DNA from: a virus
Direction: 5' to 3' (one strand)
DNA: 64,000 nt
IMG/VR virus record: IMGVR_UViG_3300028399_000005
Location: 1 to 64,000 of that record
Notes under the pieces: model-generated
What the model saw: the letters and a program-made list of their open reading frames with translations, nothing else
What the model was told of the DNA's origin: nothing
The model's database searches: none
Shown here: positions 16,609 through 25,737 of the stretch, in pieces
Position numbering within the stretch: the first letter of the stretch is position 1
How the letters are laid out: each line of letters starts with the position of its first letter
Program-made: the position numbers and the translations under genes

Positions 16609-17787
16609 ATGGCTCAACCAACCCCGAAAACAATCAAAGAAAGCGCCCCAAAGTGGCAAAGAAGCATCTTCAAGGACTTGAACCTTGATTCGAACCAAGC
16701 CTACGCCTTCGCAAGCGAGTTTTGGCATGGCGTGCCCCCAGGCACCCCATGGTGGGGCGTCAAGAACGCAAAAATGGGCGCGGGGCTCGACCCCGAGAAC
16801 TTCCAACGAGAAGTCGTCGACGCTTTCGCCAAGAGGCTCGCCAAGTATGGTGAGGAGACACTGCGAAAAACGCTCACACTCACGGGTGCGACCGTTTTCG
16901 TGCCAACGATCATCGACCCAAAGGTCGTCGACATCTTGCGCCGTGAAACCCCGTTCACCGCATTCGTTCCAAAGTACACCACGTACACCACGACCTCGAA
17001 GGTGAACGTCCGCACTGGGCGAACCAGCCCAGCGTTCTACTCTGGCGACCAGACCGCCGAGTTCACACCATCACCATCAACCTACAAGGCCGTGGACATC
17101 GACGTCAAGTTCCTCTACAACCCCGACGCCGTCGTGCTCCCAGCAATCGCTGGTTCACAGCTTACAACCGATATTTACGCTCAAGAGATTCAAGCATCAT
17201 TCATCGACCTCATGCGAACCAAAGAAGAAGCCCAGCTCCGAGCTCGAAAAGCTTCGGGCACAGAGACGTGGGGCGGGTTCTTGACAGCCGACGCGAACGC
17301 ATGGGACGGTGTATTCAAAGCGCTCTTCAACTTTGACGCTTCCGAGAGCATGGATCACTACGTAGAACTACCCTCTGGTGCTTCCATTAGCATCTCCCAC
17401 ATGGAGCAGATCATCGAGAAAGTCGAAACCCAAGGCGCAATGGTCGACGCGTTCTTCTGCGACCTTGCGACCTTTAACCAGCTACGAGGACAAGCCCGCT
17501 TGCAACAGCGCCTGTCCCAAGGAGACCTCTCAATCGGTGCGCCACGAAGACGCTTCTTCTTCGACGATATCCCCGTCATCGCCACGACACAACTTCCCGT
17601 AACCTCTGGCCAGCGAGCATTGATCGGGCTAAGCCTCGAATCTGTGCGAAGCGACATCCTCATCCCAGAGACCTTGCGAGAAGTCGCCCAGAACATGAAG
17701 CCCGTCAAGGAGTTCTTCTGGATGGCTTACGAGGCGTTCACGCTCGTCTCTGGCTGGTGGTGCGCTGGGTTCGTCGGCGGAACATAA
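16609..17787 (+). CDS. HK97-type major capsid protein
   Basis: 392 residues, placed right after the protease-scaffold with an AAGGAGTGAG ribosome site. The central region has the mixed beta pattern of HK97 shells: ATVFVPTIIDPKVVDIL, an aromatic/threonine-rich strand, AVDIDVKFLYNPDAVVLPAI, and a helical spine IQASFIDLMRTKEEAQLRAR. Identification rests on position and these patterns more than on a single motif. It forms hexamers and pentamers of the head. Confidence 0.85.
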   Translation: MAQPTPKTIKESAPKWQRSIFKDLNLDSNQAYAFASEFWHGVPPGTPWWGVKNAKMGAGLDPENFQREVVDAFAKRLAKYGEETLRKTLTLTGATVFVPTIIDPKVVDILRRETPFTAFVPKYTTYTTTSKVNVRTGRTSPAFYSGDQTAEFTPSPSTYKAVDIDVKFLYNPDAVVLPAIAGSQLTTDIYAQEIQASFIDLMRTKEEAQLRARKASGTETWGGFLTADANAWDGVFKALFNFDASESMDHYVELPSGASISISHMEQIIEKVETQGAMVDAFFCDLATFNQLRGQARLQQRLSQGDLSIGAPRRRFFFDDIPVIATTQLPVTSGQRALIGLSLESVRSDILIPETLREVAQNMKPVKEFFWMAYEAFTLVSGWWCAGFVGGT

Positions 17788-17816
17788 GCGTAGGATCGTA
17801 GGAGCGTGATAACAAC

Positions 17817-18077
17817 ATGACAGAAGTCGAGATCCCTGGGCAACCCCTCGTCCGAATCTACACGGGGACGCTTGCCAGCGGGACAGTATCTTTCGAGACA
17901 ACGTTCAAGGAGATCTACGGCGCAGTTCCGTTCTTCAACACTGCTACACCGCCCGCCGAAGGGCTCGGAGTGCAAATCGCCGACGGTGCCGACGGCGTGA
18001 ACAAGAAAGTAACTATCACCTCGAGCAACGCAACTTCTACGGCGAACGTAGGGATCGTTGTCTTCGGAAGACACTAA
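17817..18077 (+). CDS. Small beta-rich virion protein, 86 aa
   Basis: Third gene of the capsid operon. Rich in Thr, Gly, Val and Ala with predicted beta strands throughout and almost no charge clusters. A head decoration protein or small tail protein fits by position and composition; no family recognised. Confidence 0.7.
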   Translation: MTEVEIPGQPLVRIYTGTLASGTVSFETTFKEIYGAVPFFNTATPPAEGLGVQIADGADGVNKKVTITSSNATSTANVGIVVFGRH

Positions 18078-18115
18078 AAAACCCTAAAAAGCGCCACGAG
18101 GGATCGTAGCGCTAA

Positions 18116-18137
18116 AATTTCTTTTTTCTTCTTTTTC
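18116..18137 (+). terminator. T-rich terminator of capsid operon
   Basis: ATTTCTTTTTTCTTCTTTTT follows the operon's last stop by about 40 nt. Confidence 0.55.
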
Positions 18138-18145
18138 AAAAAAAA

Positions 18146-18775
18146 TCAGTGCGAGGAACAGCCGTACACGCTACGGTGCAAGTGATCGGCTTTTTCCCGC
18201 AACGAGTTGAGCTTCGAGTTCGAGACGAAGTAGTCGCTTTCAACGCGCTTTTTCTTGAAAGTCAAGAGGTCGCCTTCTTTTCCCGAAACGTAGAACAACG
18301 TGCGGAACGCTGGCTCGACGGACATGTAGATCGCCAAGTGGTCTTTGAGGGCGCTTACCGCCACGAAATCTGGGCCAAGCTTTCTAACAGCCCAAGAATG
18401 CGCCTCGGACAAATCGTCGAATTCATAAAACGAGTAAGGTCGAGGCATGACCACTACGGCGCCGTCAGTGCTCATGAAGAGCACTTTCGTCCCTTTCTCA
18501 ACGCATAACTGGCTGACAATACTTGCCAGCAACGAGTGCGATATACGCTTGTGAACGAAAATGTAAGGGAACGCGCTATGGGAAGCTTCTCTGACTACGT
18601 AGCCTTCCGCGAGAGTTTCTTGCGTCTTTGCAATGATCGTCTTGCGTGCCTCTGTGCTGTACCCAAACGTGCCCGTTACTTGAACGCCGTACCCGTTCCG
18701 CGCTTCTCCCGCCACGAGTGCGACGACCTCGGAAATGGGCAGTTGTTTCTCAATGCTTTCTTGTTCGCTTGTCAT
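18146..18775 (-). CDS. Hypothetical protein, 209 aa
   Basis: Mixed alpha/beta protein; the N-terminus is acidic and the C-terminal third lysine/arginine-rich. The start carries GAGGAATGAAAT upstream. A P2 element at 18842 overlaps the stop codon of the upstream methylase and is followed by a GGTTTAATAAT TATA box, so it has its own promoter. Family not recognised. Confidence 0.75.
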   Translation of the reverse strand: MTSEQESIEKQLPISEVVALVAGEARNGYGVQVTGTFGYSTEARKTIIAKTQETLAEGYVVREASHSAFPYIFVHKRISHSLLASIVSQLCVEKGTKVLFMSTDGAVVVMPRPYSFYEFDDLSEAHSWAVRKLGPDFVAVSALKDHLAIYMSVEPAFRTLFYVSGKEGDLLTFKKKRVESDYFVSNSKLNSLREKADHLHRSVYGCSSH

Positions 18776-18841
18776 ATTTCATTCCTCAGTGGAAAAGTCT
18801 TGTGTAAAAAATAACGTTTGTATTATTAAACCGTTGTGGGG

Positions 18842-18851
18842 CGTTAGAACA
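18842..18851 (-). promoter_or_regulatory. P2 palindrome TGTTCTAACG
   Basis: Overlaps the methylase stop codon. A TATA-like GGTTTAATAAT follows on the minus strand. Confidence 0.6.
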
Positions 18852-19620
18852 AGTCGTCATTGAGGCGCTTCGTGTAGAGCATGTCCAAGAATCGCTGTCC
18901 GATCGCCGAGAAGTACTCCTTCGATTTCTCGAACAAGATCGGGCGCCGATCGAGCGTAGACGCGACAAACCCAGTCATGCCCGAGCCAGCGAAGGGGTCG
19001 AAAACAACGTCGCCAGGGTTCGAGCTCGTCAAGATCACGTCTTGAAGGATCTCTCGAGGCTTTTGTGTGGGGTGCAGTTTCTCGCTCGGCGGGTGCAAGA
19101 CCCAGTAGCCCTTGCACCGCTCATACGTGTAGTTGAACGTGGGCTTGCCCTTCTCGAAGTAGAGCAAGAACTCGATCGAGGAAAGCCATGCCCGCTTGAA
19201 GAACCGAGGGGTGGGGTTCGGTTTTATCCAGACGAGCACGTTCTTGAGGGAGAAGCCCGCCCGCTCGAACGCGTCGAACCACCATCCAGTCATGGTCTTG
19301 TTCACGAAAACATAGCAGGCGGTGTCTTGCTTCAAGATTCTGAAAAACTCCCTTGCAAGGAGCTCTATTTGCTCTTGCGTGATGCCGTCCCATTCCTTGA
19401 TCGCGTCGTGGTTATCCCGCAACGATCTCCAACGATCGACTTGTTGCGGGTCGTTGAAATTCACACCATAGGGCGGGTCTGTCAAAATGAGATCTATGCT
19501 TTCTGGCGGTAGTTTCTTGATCGCTTCGTAGGAATCCACGTTCGCTACAAAAGAATCGGCTTTCTTTGAGAAAAAGTCGCGAATGCTTTTTTCAAGTTCG
19601 TAGATGTCTTGTGGTTGCAC
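18844..19620 (-). CDS. DNA adenine-N6 or cytosine-N4 methyltransferase
   Basis: Adds a methyl group from SAM to an exocyclic amino group. Motif IV LTDPPYG lies near residue 44 and motif I DPFAGSGMTGFV near residue 205, the order of beta-class amino-methyltransferases. 258 residues, standing alone with no restriction endonuclease nearby, so it probably protects viral DNA or marks it for regulation. Start is GTG 19620, about 25 nt after a GCTTTTTAATTC TATA box under a P2 element. Confidence 0.92.
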   Translation of the reverse strand: MQPQDIYELEKSIRDFFSKKADSFVANVDSYEAIKKLPPESIDLILTDPPYGVNFNDPQQVDRWRSLRDNHDAIKEWDGITQEQIELLAREFFRILKQDTACYVFVNKTMTGWWFDAFERAGFSLKNVLVWIKPNPTPRFFKRAWLSSIEFLLYFEKGKPTFNYTYERCKGYWVLHPPSEKLHPTQKPREILQDVILTSSNPGDVVFDPFAGSGMTGFVASTLDRRPILFEKSKEYFSAIGQRFLDMLYTKRLNDDLF

Positions 19621-19660
19621 AAAGAAAAAATGGCGGGGAGAATTAAAAAGCGGTGCGACG

Positions 19661-19670
19661 CGTTATAACG
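19661..19670 (-). promoter_or_regulatory. P2 palindrome CGTTATAACG
   Basis: Perfect palindrome upstream of the methylase TATA box. Confidence 0.75.
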
Positions 19671-19671
19671 A

Positions 19672-20013
19672 TCACTTCGAGGTGTAGAACTCCAAGAGCT
19701 TGGCGAACTCGAGCGACTCGTCGAATTCGTACATTGAGCTCAGCGCGTTTATGATGATGCGTCGAATTCGAAGGAAACGCTTGGAGCTGTCGATATGGGA
19801 CGATTTGGAGAATCTGCCGAGCTCGTCCCCTTCGGCATTTTTGAGCACAACAACGTAGTGTAGCTTGTTGTTGTACACCTCGATTTTCGCGAGCCCCTCT
19901 GGGAGGAACTCGCCGAGGGAGATCCCCTCGATTTTCTCTATGGCGCGGATGACGCGCTCATAGTCTTCAAGAAGTATAATGCTTATGAAATACCCTCTGC
20001 TTGCGGATATCAT
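19672..20013 (-). CDS. Hypothetical protein, 113 aa
   Basis: Compact alpha/beta protein with a hydrophobic N-terminal strand and a basic middle. Start chosen at ATG 20013, about 27 nt after a GTTTAAATATTA box in a P1-like promoter; an ATG at 20046 would lie on that box. Family not recognised. Confidence 0.7.
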   Translation of the reverse strand: MISASRGYFISIILLEDYERVIRAIEKIEGISLGEFLPEGLAKIEVYNNKLHYVVVLKNAEGDELGRFSKSSHIDSSKRFLRIRRIIINALSSMYEFDESLEFAKLLEFYTSK

Positions 20014-20052
20014 ATGTCTATTATACTCATTGTAATATTTAAACATTGTGTA
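20011..20052 (-). promoter_or_regulatory. P1-like promoter (divergent copy)
   Basis: Reads ACACAATGTTTAAATATTAC then GTATAATAGACATATG; weaker match to the class. Confidence 0.5.
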
Positions 20053-20066
20053 ATATTACGAAGGGA

Positions 20067-20429
20067 TTAGTCGAGTCCTCTCTTGAGCTCGACTTCGATC
20101 ATGCTTCTGATCCCTCGTCCGAGGAGCTTTCGAATGCGAGGATCGGACGCTTCTTTCCCGCGAGCGAACATGTGGCGCCCAGGCACCCAGCGACCACCAA
20201 CGGACATGTGCCCGTACTCGACGTAGGGTGCGTACTCGACGTTCGTGCCGACGAAGCCCTCAATATTGTTGTCCCGCGTTAGGATCGGCCCACGCTTTGT
20301 TATCGACGAACGCAGGCGACCCGTGTCGACGGGCGTTCTTATCACTATTTGGCGTTGTAGCTCTTCGAGAGCACTGTCGAACTGTCTTAATAATTCCCGC
20401 AAGAACCTTCTTTCGTCAAAAACGGTCAT
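20067..20429 (-). CDS. HK97 gp10-like tail completion protein
   Basis: 120 residues. Shows the family's core: IRTPVDTGRLRSSI near residues 30-43, VGTNVEYAPYVEYG near 62-75, and an R/H-rich segment WVPGRHMFARG before a C-terminal helix. These proteins join head and tail. The start at ATG 20429 is preferred over the longer frame because a TTATTATTC TATA-like box lies about 30 nt upstream. It is far from the capsid operon but shares the P1/P2-free promoter type. Confidence 0.85.
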   Translation of the reverse strand: MTVFDERRFLRELLRQFDSALEELQRQIVIRTPVDTGRLRSSITKRGPILTRDNNIEGFVGTNVEYAPYVEYGHMSVGGRWVPGRHMFARGKEASDPRIRKLLGRGIRSMIEVELKRGLD

Positions 20430-20513
20430 TCTCGCTATGAAAAACGAAGTTATGAATAATAAGTCTATCGAAGAAAAAAACGGCGGGGAATCGGGCAAAA
20501 ATCGCTCTTAGAA

Positions 20514-21071
20514 TCAAAAATAGATCACGAACTTGGAGAGTTCGTGGTCGATGAGATAGTAGTGGAACTCACTTCTGTTCTCATCGATCTCGAGCTCGGC
20601 GTAAAGCACGTCCTTGATGACTCTTGCGAGCCATAGTCTGTGCTTGGGAGATCCTCTTCTGATCGAGCCAGCGATCTTGATCCTCAACCCGAGGCTTCTA
20701 ACTCTTGGACTGTTGATATAATCGTTGTCGTCAAGCGACTCGAAGCTCATGTCGGCCATAAGACCGCCATGCTCGAGGTCGCGGGCACCGTCGAAGTAGA
20801 CGTGGTAAGCGTAGTACGGCTCATAGTCGTCGTCGTAGCTATAGTCATCAACGGCGGAGTAGTCGATCTCCTTGATGTTGTTTAGGCTGGCACTGGGGTC
20901 GATTCTCGCCATGAGAGAGCTTGCGAATCTTAGCGCTCTCTCCTTGTTCGCGTCGGAGAAGAGGTAATAACCTACCTCTCCGTCGATATTGACTATATGG
21001 ACGGGGTCGCCCCCGTCCTCAGACATCACGATAAGTGATATGTCAAGTCCCTTGTGGAATAATCCTATCAT
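20514..21071 (-). CDS. Acidic protein with DY-rich segment, 185 aa
   Basis: The ATG at 21071 is at the end of a P1 promoter. The middle has an unusual acidic, tyrosine-rich run (DYSAVDDYSYDDDYEPYYAY, about 93-112). Such stretches can mimic DNA, as in some anti-restriction and anti-CRISPR proteins, but here that is speculation. Family not recognised. Confidence 0.8.
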   Translation of the reverse strand: MIGLFHKGLDISLIVMSEDGGDPVHIVNIDGEVGYYLFSDANKERALRFASSLMARIDPSASLNNIKEIDYSAVDDYSYDDDYEPYYAYHVYFDGARDLEHGGLMADMSFESLDDNDYINSPRVRSLGLRIKIAGSIRRGSPKHRLWLARVIKDVLYAELEIDENRSEFHYYLIDHELSKFVIYF

Positions 21072-21111
21072 CAAGAAAGTATAGGAAGTGATAATATAAA
21101 AAGGTTGTGGT
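21069..21111 (-). promoter_or_regulatory. P1 promoter, leaderless
   Basis: ACCACAACCTTTTTATATTA then a CCTATACTTTCTTGATG block. Confidence 0.8.
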
Positions 21112-21130
21112 CTATATGTGTTTTTCCCGA

Positions 21131-22747
21131 TCAAATGAGTGGGGCGATGAATAGAACAACGGTCTTCCCATCGAGGGAGCCCGCCTCATCGCCGTCATCG
21201 CCATCTCCGAAAAGATCGTCGGCGCTCTCCTTTCTCGGAATCTCCCATGCAACGCCCATGATCGCAGTGTCCTTCAAGTCGGCGTCCGTATCAGCCAAAC
21301 CAGGGGTCTCCGTGTAGCAAATGAAGGTCTTCGACGGGGCGACGCCGACTCGCTTCCAGACCTCGAACAGCGAGCTCGTGAAAATATGGCGATCAAAAAA
21401 GATAGACTTCGAAGAATCGGGGTAGCGGAAATACTGGAAATACGCAAAAGGCAGTTCAAGGATTTCTGCGACGAAGTACTCCTCGACGACGTCCTTGAAA
21501 CGCAACCAGTCGTTTTCTTTCCCAAGAGAGTAATCCCAGAGACTGCTCTCTTCGAGAGGCAGAACGAAGTCTTGCCATCGCTCTTTTGGGTCGAAAGTTG
21601 AAAGGGCGTTTTCGAACGCCAAAAAAACCGTAGTATCCCCGAAAGTGTGTTTTGCGTGAATTTGCACGTTGTCAAACCGTTTGCGAATACTTTCTAAAAC
21701 ATCATCGAGCTTTTTTGACAACACAACAACGCTCGAAACGTTGTCCGCCGAGTAAAAGCTCTTAAACTCGACCGCCCCGCCTAAGAACATAAATTGTTGA
21801 ATAATGAAAGCCCTTGAGGACGGCTTGAGGTTCGTATTGCACCAAATATGCTCGTTGATCACTCGGGGGAACGTCCGAGACAAGCTCTCATAGAAATCGA
21901 AGACCGTGCTCACGGGCTTTCCCTTGACAGCCTTGGCCTTCGCCCGATTGAAAGCATTGAGCGTCGGGAACGTCGTGTATTTCTTTTGTTTGAATGATGT
22001 TGCTTTCGTTTCTAAGAAAAGCCGTAGCAACCAGTCCAACGCCTCGATCTGGTCTCTTTCTTCGTTTGGAGCTGGGAAGAACTCATCGACGAGCGAGGAC
22101 ATCTTCATCTCGTAGTCAGCTTCTCGCCGAATCGCCTTCGTGCCGTGGAACGCCCTCGAAACAACGGTACCACGAATGTTTGCAGGCGAGTGGCGCAACG
22201 CAACACCGAGAGCTCTGAACGGTTTCTTGTCTTCCTTGATGCTCGCGAGCAATTTGCGAGCGGAGTGCATCGTGTCGTTCGAACCAGCGAGCATGAAGTC
22301 AAGAGCGACGAGGTTCAGAGCGTGCTTGTCCGCAAACGCCTTGAGGATGATGGCGCTCTTTGATACGAAAACGCCGAACCCTTGCTCGAGCTGTTGCTTG
22401 TCGTCGTCATCCAGCTCTTGTTCTTTCTCTTCTCGCTTCTTCCAACGCTTCTTGAGAAATATCATGACGAGCTTCTCGAAGTCAAGGTCGTAGAACTTGC
22501 GCAACCCGTCCTCAATCCACGCGCTGTCTGGGTCGAGGGCGCATCGTTTGATCGCAATGTCGAACATCTTGAACAAGTCGAACAGCAAGGCAAAAACGAC
22601 TTCGTCTTCGTGTTTTTGGATCAGCCGAACCTCGTCGGCGAACGTTGGTTTCTTCCTCGAGGCGTCTCGCAAGGCGTCCTTGTAGGTTTGGAGCAAGGAT
22701 CGAAGGTCTTGAGACGCCCGATCAAGGTATGGTTCTATCGTTGCCAT
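21131..22747 (-). CDS. Large unknown protein, 538 aa
   Basis: Soluble, mostly helical in the first half, with a lysine/glutamate-rich linker (KKRWKKREEKEQELDDDDK, about 101-119) and a very acidic patch near the C-terminus (DDLFGDGDDGDEAG). A P2 element shared with the divergent PolB operon drives it, so a role in replication is likely. I see no Walker, nuclease or polymerase motif. The length and position would suit a replication accessory factor. Confidence 0.8.
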   Translation of the reverse strand: MATIEPYLDRASQDLRSLLQTYKDALRDASRKKPTFADEVRLIQKHEDEVVFALLFDLFKMFDIAIKRCALDPDSAWIEDGLRKFYDLDFEKLVMIFLKKRWKKREEKEQELDDDDKQQLEQGFGVFVSKSAIILKAFADKHALNLVALDFMLAGSNDTMHSARKLLASIKEDKKPFRALGVALRHSPANIRGTVVSRAFHGTKAIRREADYEMKMSSLVDEFFPAPNEERDQIEALDWLLRLFLETKATSFKQKKYTTFPTLNAFNRAKAKAVKGKPVSTVFDFYESLSRTFPRVINEHIWCNTNLKPSSRAFIIQQFMFLGGAVEFKSFYSADNVSSVVVLSKKLDDVLESIRKRFDNVQIHAKHTFGDTTVFLAFENALSTFDPKERWQDFVLPLEESSLWDYSLGKENDWLRFKDVVEEYFVAEILELPFAYFQYFRYPDSSKSIFFDRHIFTSSLFEVWKRVGVAPSKTFICYTETPGLADTDADLKDTAIMGVAWEIPRKESADDLFGDGDDGDEAGSLDGKTVVLFIAPLI

Positions 22748-22787
22748 CGTCGAGGATTCGAAGCGATCGCTTAAAAACCGAACTAAA

Positions 22788-22797
22788 CGTTATAACG
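22788..22797. promoter_or_regulatory. P2 palindrome CGTTATAACG, bidirectional
   Basis: Serves the minus-strand 538-aa gene (CGGTTTTTAAGC box) and lies just before ATTATTATATAAG for the plus-strand PolB operon. Confidence 0.75.
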
Positions 22798-22835
22798 ATG
22801 CCTCATTATTATATAAGCGATTGTGGGATAGAACA

Positions 22836-23135
22836 ATGATAGCTATGCTCGTACGAATATACGTTTTCGCAGGAATCACTTACGGTGAGGAAGAACACAT
22901 CAAGACGCTGGTTCGAGAAAACATTGTTTCTCGTTCCAAGAAGTTCAAGCGAAACAAGCTCGCTATTCGTGCCACGCGAGAAGAAACATACGCGTTGTTC
23001 GAGTTCGACATCGTGCGCTACGATGACTACAAGCCTGGGTTGCAACGAATCAAGTATGCACTCGAAAAGGACGGCTATAACGTCATGATCGAGCTCTTTA
23101 GCAAGCGGGACAACACCGTCGTGCGAAGGCTTTGA
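22836..23135 (+). CDS. Hypothetical protein, 99 aa
   Basis: Small alpha/beta protein heading the PolB operon. ATG 22836 is about 25 nt after the ATTATATAAG box, so leaderless. It ends 12 nt before PolB. Family not recognised. Confidence 0.75.
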   Translation: MIAMLVRIYVFAGITYGEEEHIKTLVRENIVSRSKKFKRNKLAIRATREETYALFEFDIVRYDDYKPGLQRIKYALEKDGYNVMIELFSKRDNTVVRRL

Positions 23136-23147
23136 CAAGGTGGTACC

Positions 23148-25724
23148 GTGGCGAGAAAGCTTCCCTACCCGTTGTACAAAGTTCTGCGCATAGACCACGA
23201 CGAAACGGACGAAGCGGGGCTCGTGATAAGTGCTTTGCGGGAAGACGGTACGAGAGTGCGTTTCTTCGTCAAGAACTTCAAGCGCTACTCGTTCGTCAAG
23301 AAAAGCGACTATGAACGCCTCGGGATCGGTCGATACATCGGGAACAACGATCTCCCCGTGGTCGTCGAAGAGGAAGGATTTAGGTTCCTTCTCGACGGCG
23401 AAGAAGTATATACGCTCAAAACACGCAAACCCGTCGTCCTCTCAAAAATGAAGGAAAGGTTCGGTGCGGACGTAATACACCAAGCGGACGTGCTCTACCC
23501 GACGGCGTTCATGGTCTGGATCGGGCTCAAGCGGTTCTTCTACCTCGAGAACGCCGCGTTGCTCGCAATGATGGGCGACGACCACGGCTCGGAAATAGAC
23601 TACCGCCAGATAAAGCCTGTAGCGGACGAGGACGTCCCAGCGGAGCGACGATTCATCTTCAAGCACCGCGTCGCCTACGTGGACATCGAGGTCTTGCCGA
23701 AAGAAGGCTCGGTCTCGTTCATCGACGTGGAAAAAGCCGAGGAACCCGTGCACGTTGTGAGCGTGGTGATCCGTGGCGAGGACAAAGACGTCGAACGAGT
23801 GTTCCTTCTCACAAGTGATCGTCGGCTCGTCAAGCATGGAACGACAATGCGCCACAAGTTCTACGACGTTGATTGCGAGATTCTCTTCGTCGCAAACGAG
23901 CGAGAAATGCTTTTGGCCCTCGACAAGACGCTCGCAGAGGTTACCGTGGTCTCGTTCTGGAACTTCAAGTTCGACGTGCCGTACTTGACCAAGAGAGCGC
24001 AAAAGCTCGGTGTTCGCCTCGATTTCTTGCGGGAAGCGATGATCTTCGACGCAATGATCGCTTTCTCGAAGTATCAACGTATAGACAGCTATCAGAAGCT
24101 CAAGAGTGTATTTGACTTCTTGCAAAAGTTCCGAGCGTCCGAGTTCGAGAAATTGCCACCGCAGTTCCGCACGGAAATAGGAAAGCGCTACATCGACGCA
24201 AGGCGTTCGCAGTCGGGGTCTTCTGCGATCACGGACGTTCGCTCGGGGAAAGTAGCCGAATACTTGTTCTACTCGTTCTCGGACGTGCTCGACATGTGGG
24301 CGCTCGACGAGGTTTGCGGGACGGACAGCTTCTTAGGGCTCATTGACGCCATCGGCCTCGCCGACCCGCTCGACGTTTTCATGCACTCGTCCACGCTCGA
24401 CCCCGTTCATTTGTTCTTCGCCATGCGCCACAAGGTCGCTTCCCCGAGCAAGATCCGAGACCGCAAGGAAGAAGTCATCCGCGGGGCGATCGTCTTCGAG
24501 CCGAAAGTCGGGTTGCACGAGAACGTGCTCGTGCTCGACATCTCGCACTACTACCCCTCGATCATTCTCTCGAAGGAAGTCAGCCCCGAGAACGTGCCTG
24601 GCAGGGAGAACAACCCTCGCATGTTCGACGGGCAGTTCTTCCTCGTTGCGTTCATGGAGCGCATGCTCAAGCTACGCTACCACTACGAAGCGTTGCGAGA
24701 TGCTACCGACGACCCTATTTTGAAGGATCGCTACGCGAAGGAAGCGTGGCGAGTGAAAACACTCACCTCGGGTGAATGGGGCTACATTGCTTCCGAGAGG
24801 AACCGCTACTATGCGGGCCACGTGAAACGAATCATCCTCGAAGAATCGAGGCGGGGGATCCAGAGAATCGCCGATTTTGTGAAAACGCAAGGCGTTGAGC
24901 TCATCGGCGGGGACACCGATTCCGTGTTCGTGCAGATCCTCGGCGAAGCAACGGTCGAGAGAATCCGCTCGCTCGAGCAAGCTATCAACGCGATGCTTGA
25001 CGATTATTGCAGAGAGCAAGGATACACTCAAAAGATCAAGCTCAAGGCGGAAAAGCTCGGCGGGCGAATGCTCATCACGCGCAAGAAGCGCTACGCAATG
25101 ATGATCGTTTGGAAGCAAGGGGACGCCGAGATCAAGCCCCTCGAGCAAGGAAAGCTCTACGTCAAGGGGCTCGACCTCGTCCGTGGCGACACCCCGCTCG
25201 TGGCAAAACATCTCCAACAAAGAATTCTTGACAAGATACTCAAAGAGGACGTAGAAAGCGCTCTTTCGTTCTTCGTCGATTATTACCACTCGATCGAGAA
25301 AAAGGCTCGAGAACTCCGAAAAAACGGCAAAAACAAGGACACCGAGTTCATAGAATCAATCGCTGTTCCGATCAACTTCAAAGCCGAGCTCGAGAGTTAC
25401 AAGAAAGGAACGTCATTCCATACGTACGCCAAGAGCGCAAGCGTCTGGAACGAGAGATTCCCAGATGAGCAAATCGGCGCACGGACGAAGTGCTTCGTCG
25501 TGTATTTCACGGACACGTACGATCAAGCATATCGTGGCCTCGATCGCGTCGTTTTCACGAACTCGGCCCTCGTGGATTGGAGCAAGTTCGAGATCGACGT
25601 TCGAAAGCACTTCGAGATCGCCGTGATCCGCAAAGTCTCGCTCCTCTTCGACAGCGTCGGCTATGACGAGGACAAGCTTCTCTCGCGGATCGCTGGCACC
25701 GTGGGAGCGGAAGACTTGTTCTGA
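23148..25724 (+). CDS. polB: Family-B DNA polymerase
   Basis: Replicative polymerase with 3'-5' proofreading. 858 residues. Exo I YVDIEV (177-182), Exo II NFKFDVPYL (272-280) and Exo III YSFSD (375-379) are intact. Motif A is LDISHYYPSII (463-473), motif B lies in KTLTSGEWGYIAS (537-549) and motif C is GGDTDSV (587-593), giving the metal-binding aspartates 464, 589 and 591. Start is GTG 23148 behind AAGGTGGTACC. The XPF-like nuclease follows after 13 nt. Confidence 0.97.
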   Translation: MARKLPYPLYKVLRIDHDETDEAGLVISALREDGTRVRFFVKNFKRYSFVKKSDYERLGIGRYIGNNDLPVVVEEEGFRFLLDGEEVYTLKTRKPVVLSKMKERFGADVIHQADVLYPTAFMVWIGLKRFFYLENAALLAMMGDDHGSEIDYRQIKPVADEDVPAERRFIFKHRVAYVDIEVLPKEGSVSFIDVEKAEEPVHVVSVVIRGEDKDVERVFLLTSDRRLVKHGTTMRHKFYDVDCEILFVANEREMLLALDKTLAEVTVVSFWNFKFDVPYLTKRAQKLGVRLDFLREAMIFDAMIAFSKYQRIDSYQKLKSVFDFLQKFRASEFEKLPPQFRTEIGKRYIDARRSQSGSSAITDVRSGKVAEYLFYSFSDVLDMWALDEVCGTDSFLGLIDAIGLADPLDVFMHSSTLDPVHLFFAMRHKVASPSKIRDRKEEVIRGAIVFEPKVGLHENVLVLDISHYYPSIILSKEVSPENVPGRENNPRMFDGQFFLVAFMERMLKLRYHYEALRDATDDPILKDRYAKEAWRVKTLTSGEWGYIASERNRYYAGHVKRIILEESRRGIQRIADFVKTQGVELIGGDTDSVFVQILGEATVERIRSLEQAINAMLDDYCREQGYTQKIKLKAEKLGGRMLITRKKRYAMMIVWKQGDAEIKPLEQGKLYVKGLDLVRGDTPLVAKHLQQRILDKILKEDVESALSFFVDYYHSIEKKARELRKNGKNKDTEFIESIAVPINFKAELESYKKGTSFHTYAKSASVWNERFPDEQIGARTKCFVVYFTDTYDQAYRGLDRVVFTNSALVDWSKFEIDVRKHFEIAVIRKVSLLFDSVGYDEDKLLSRIAGTVGAEDLF

Positions 25725-25737
25725 GAGGTAGGTTCAC

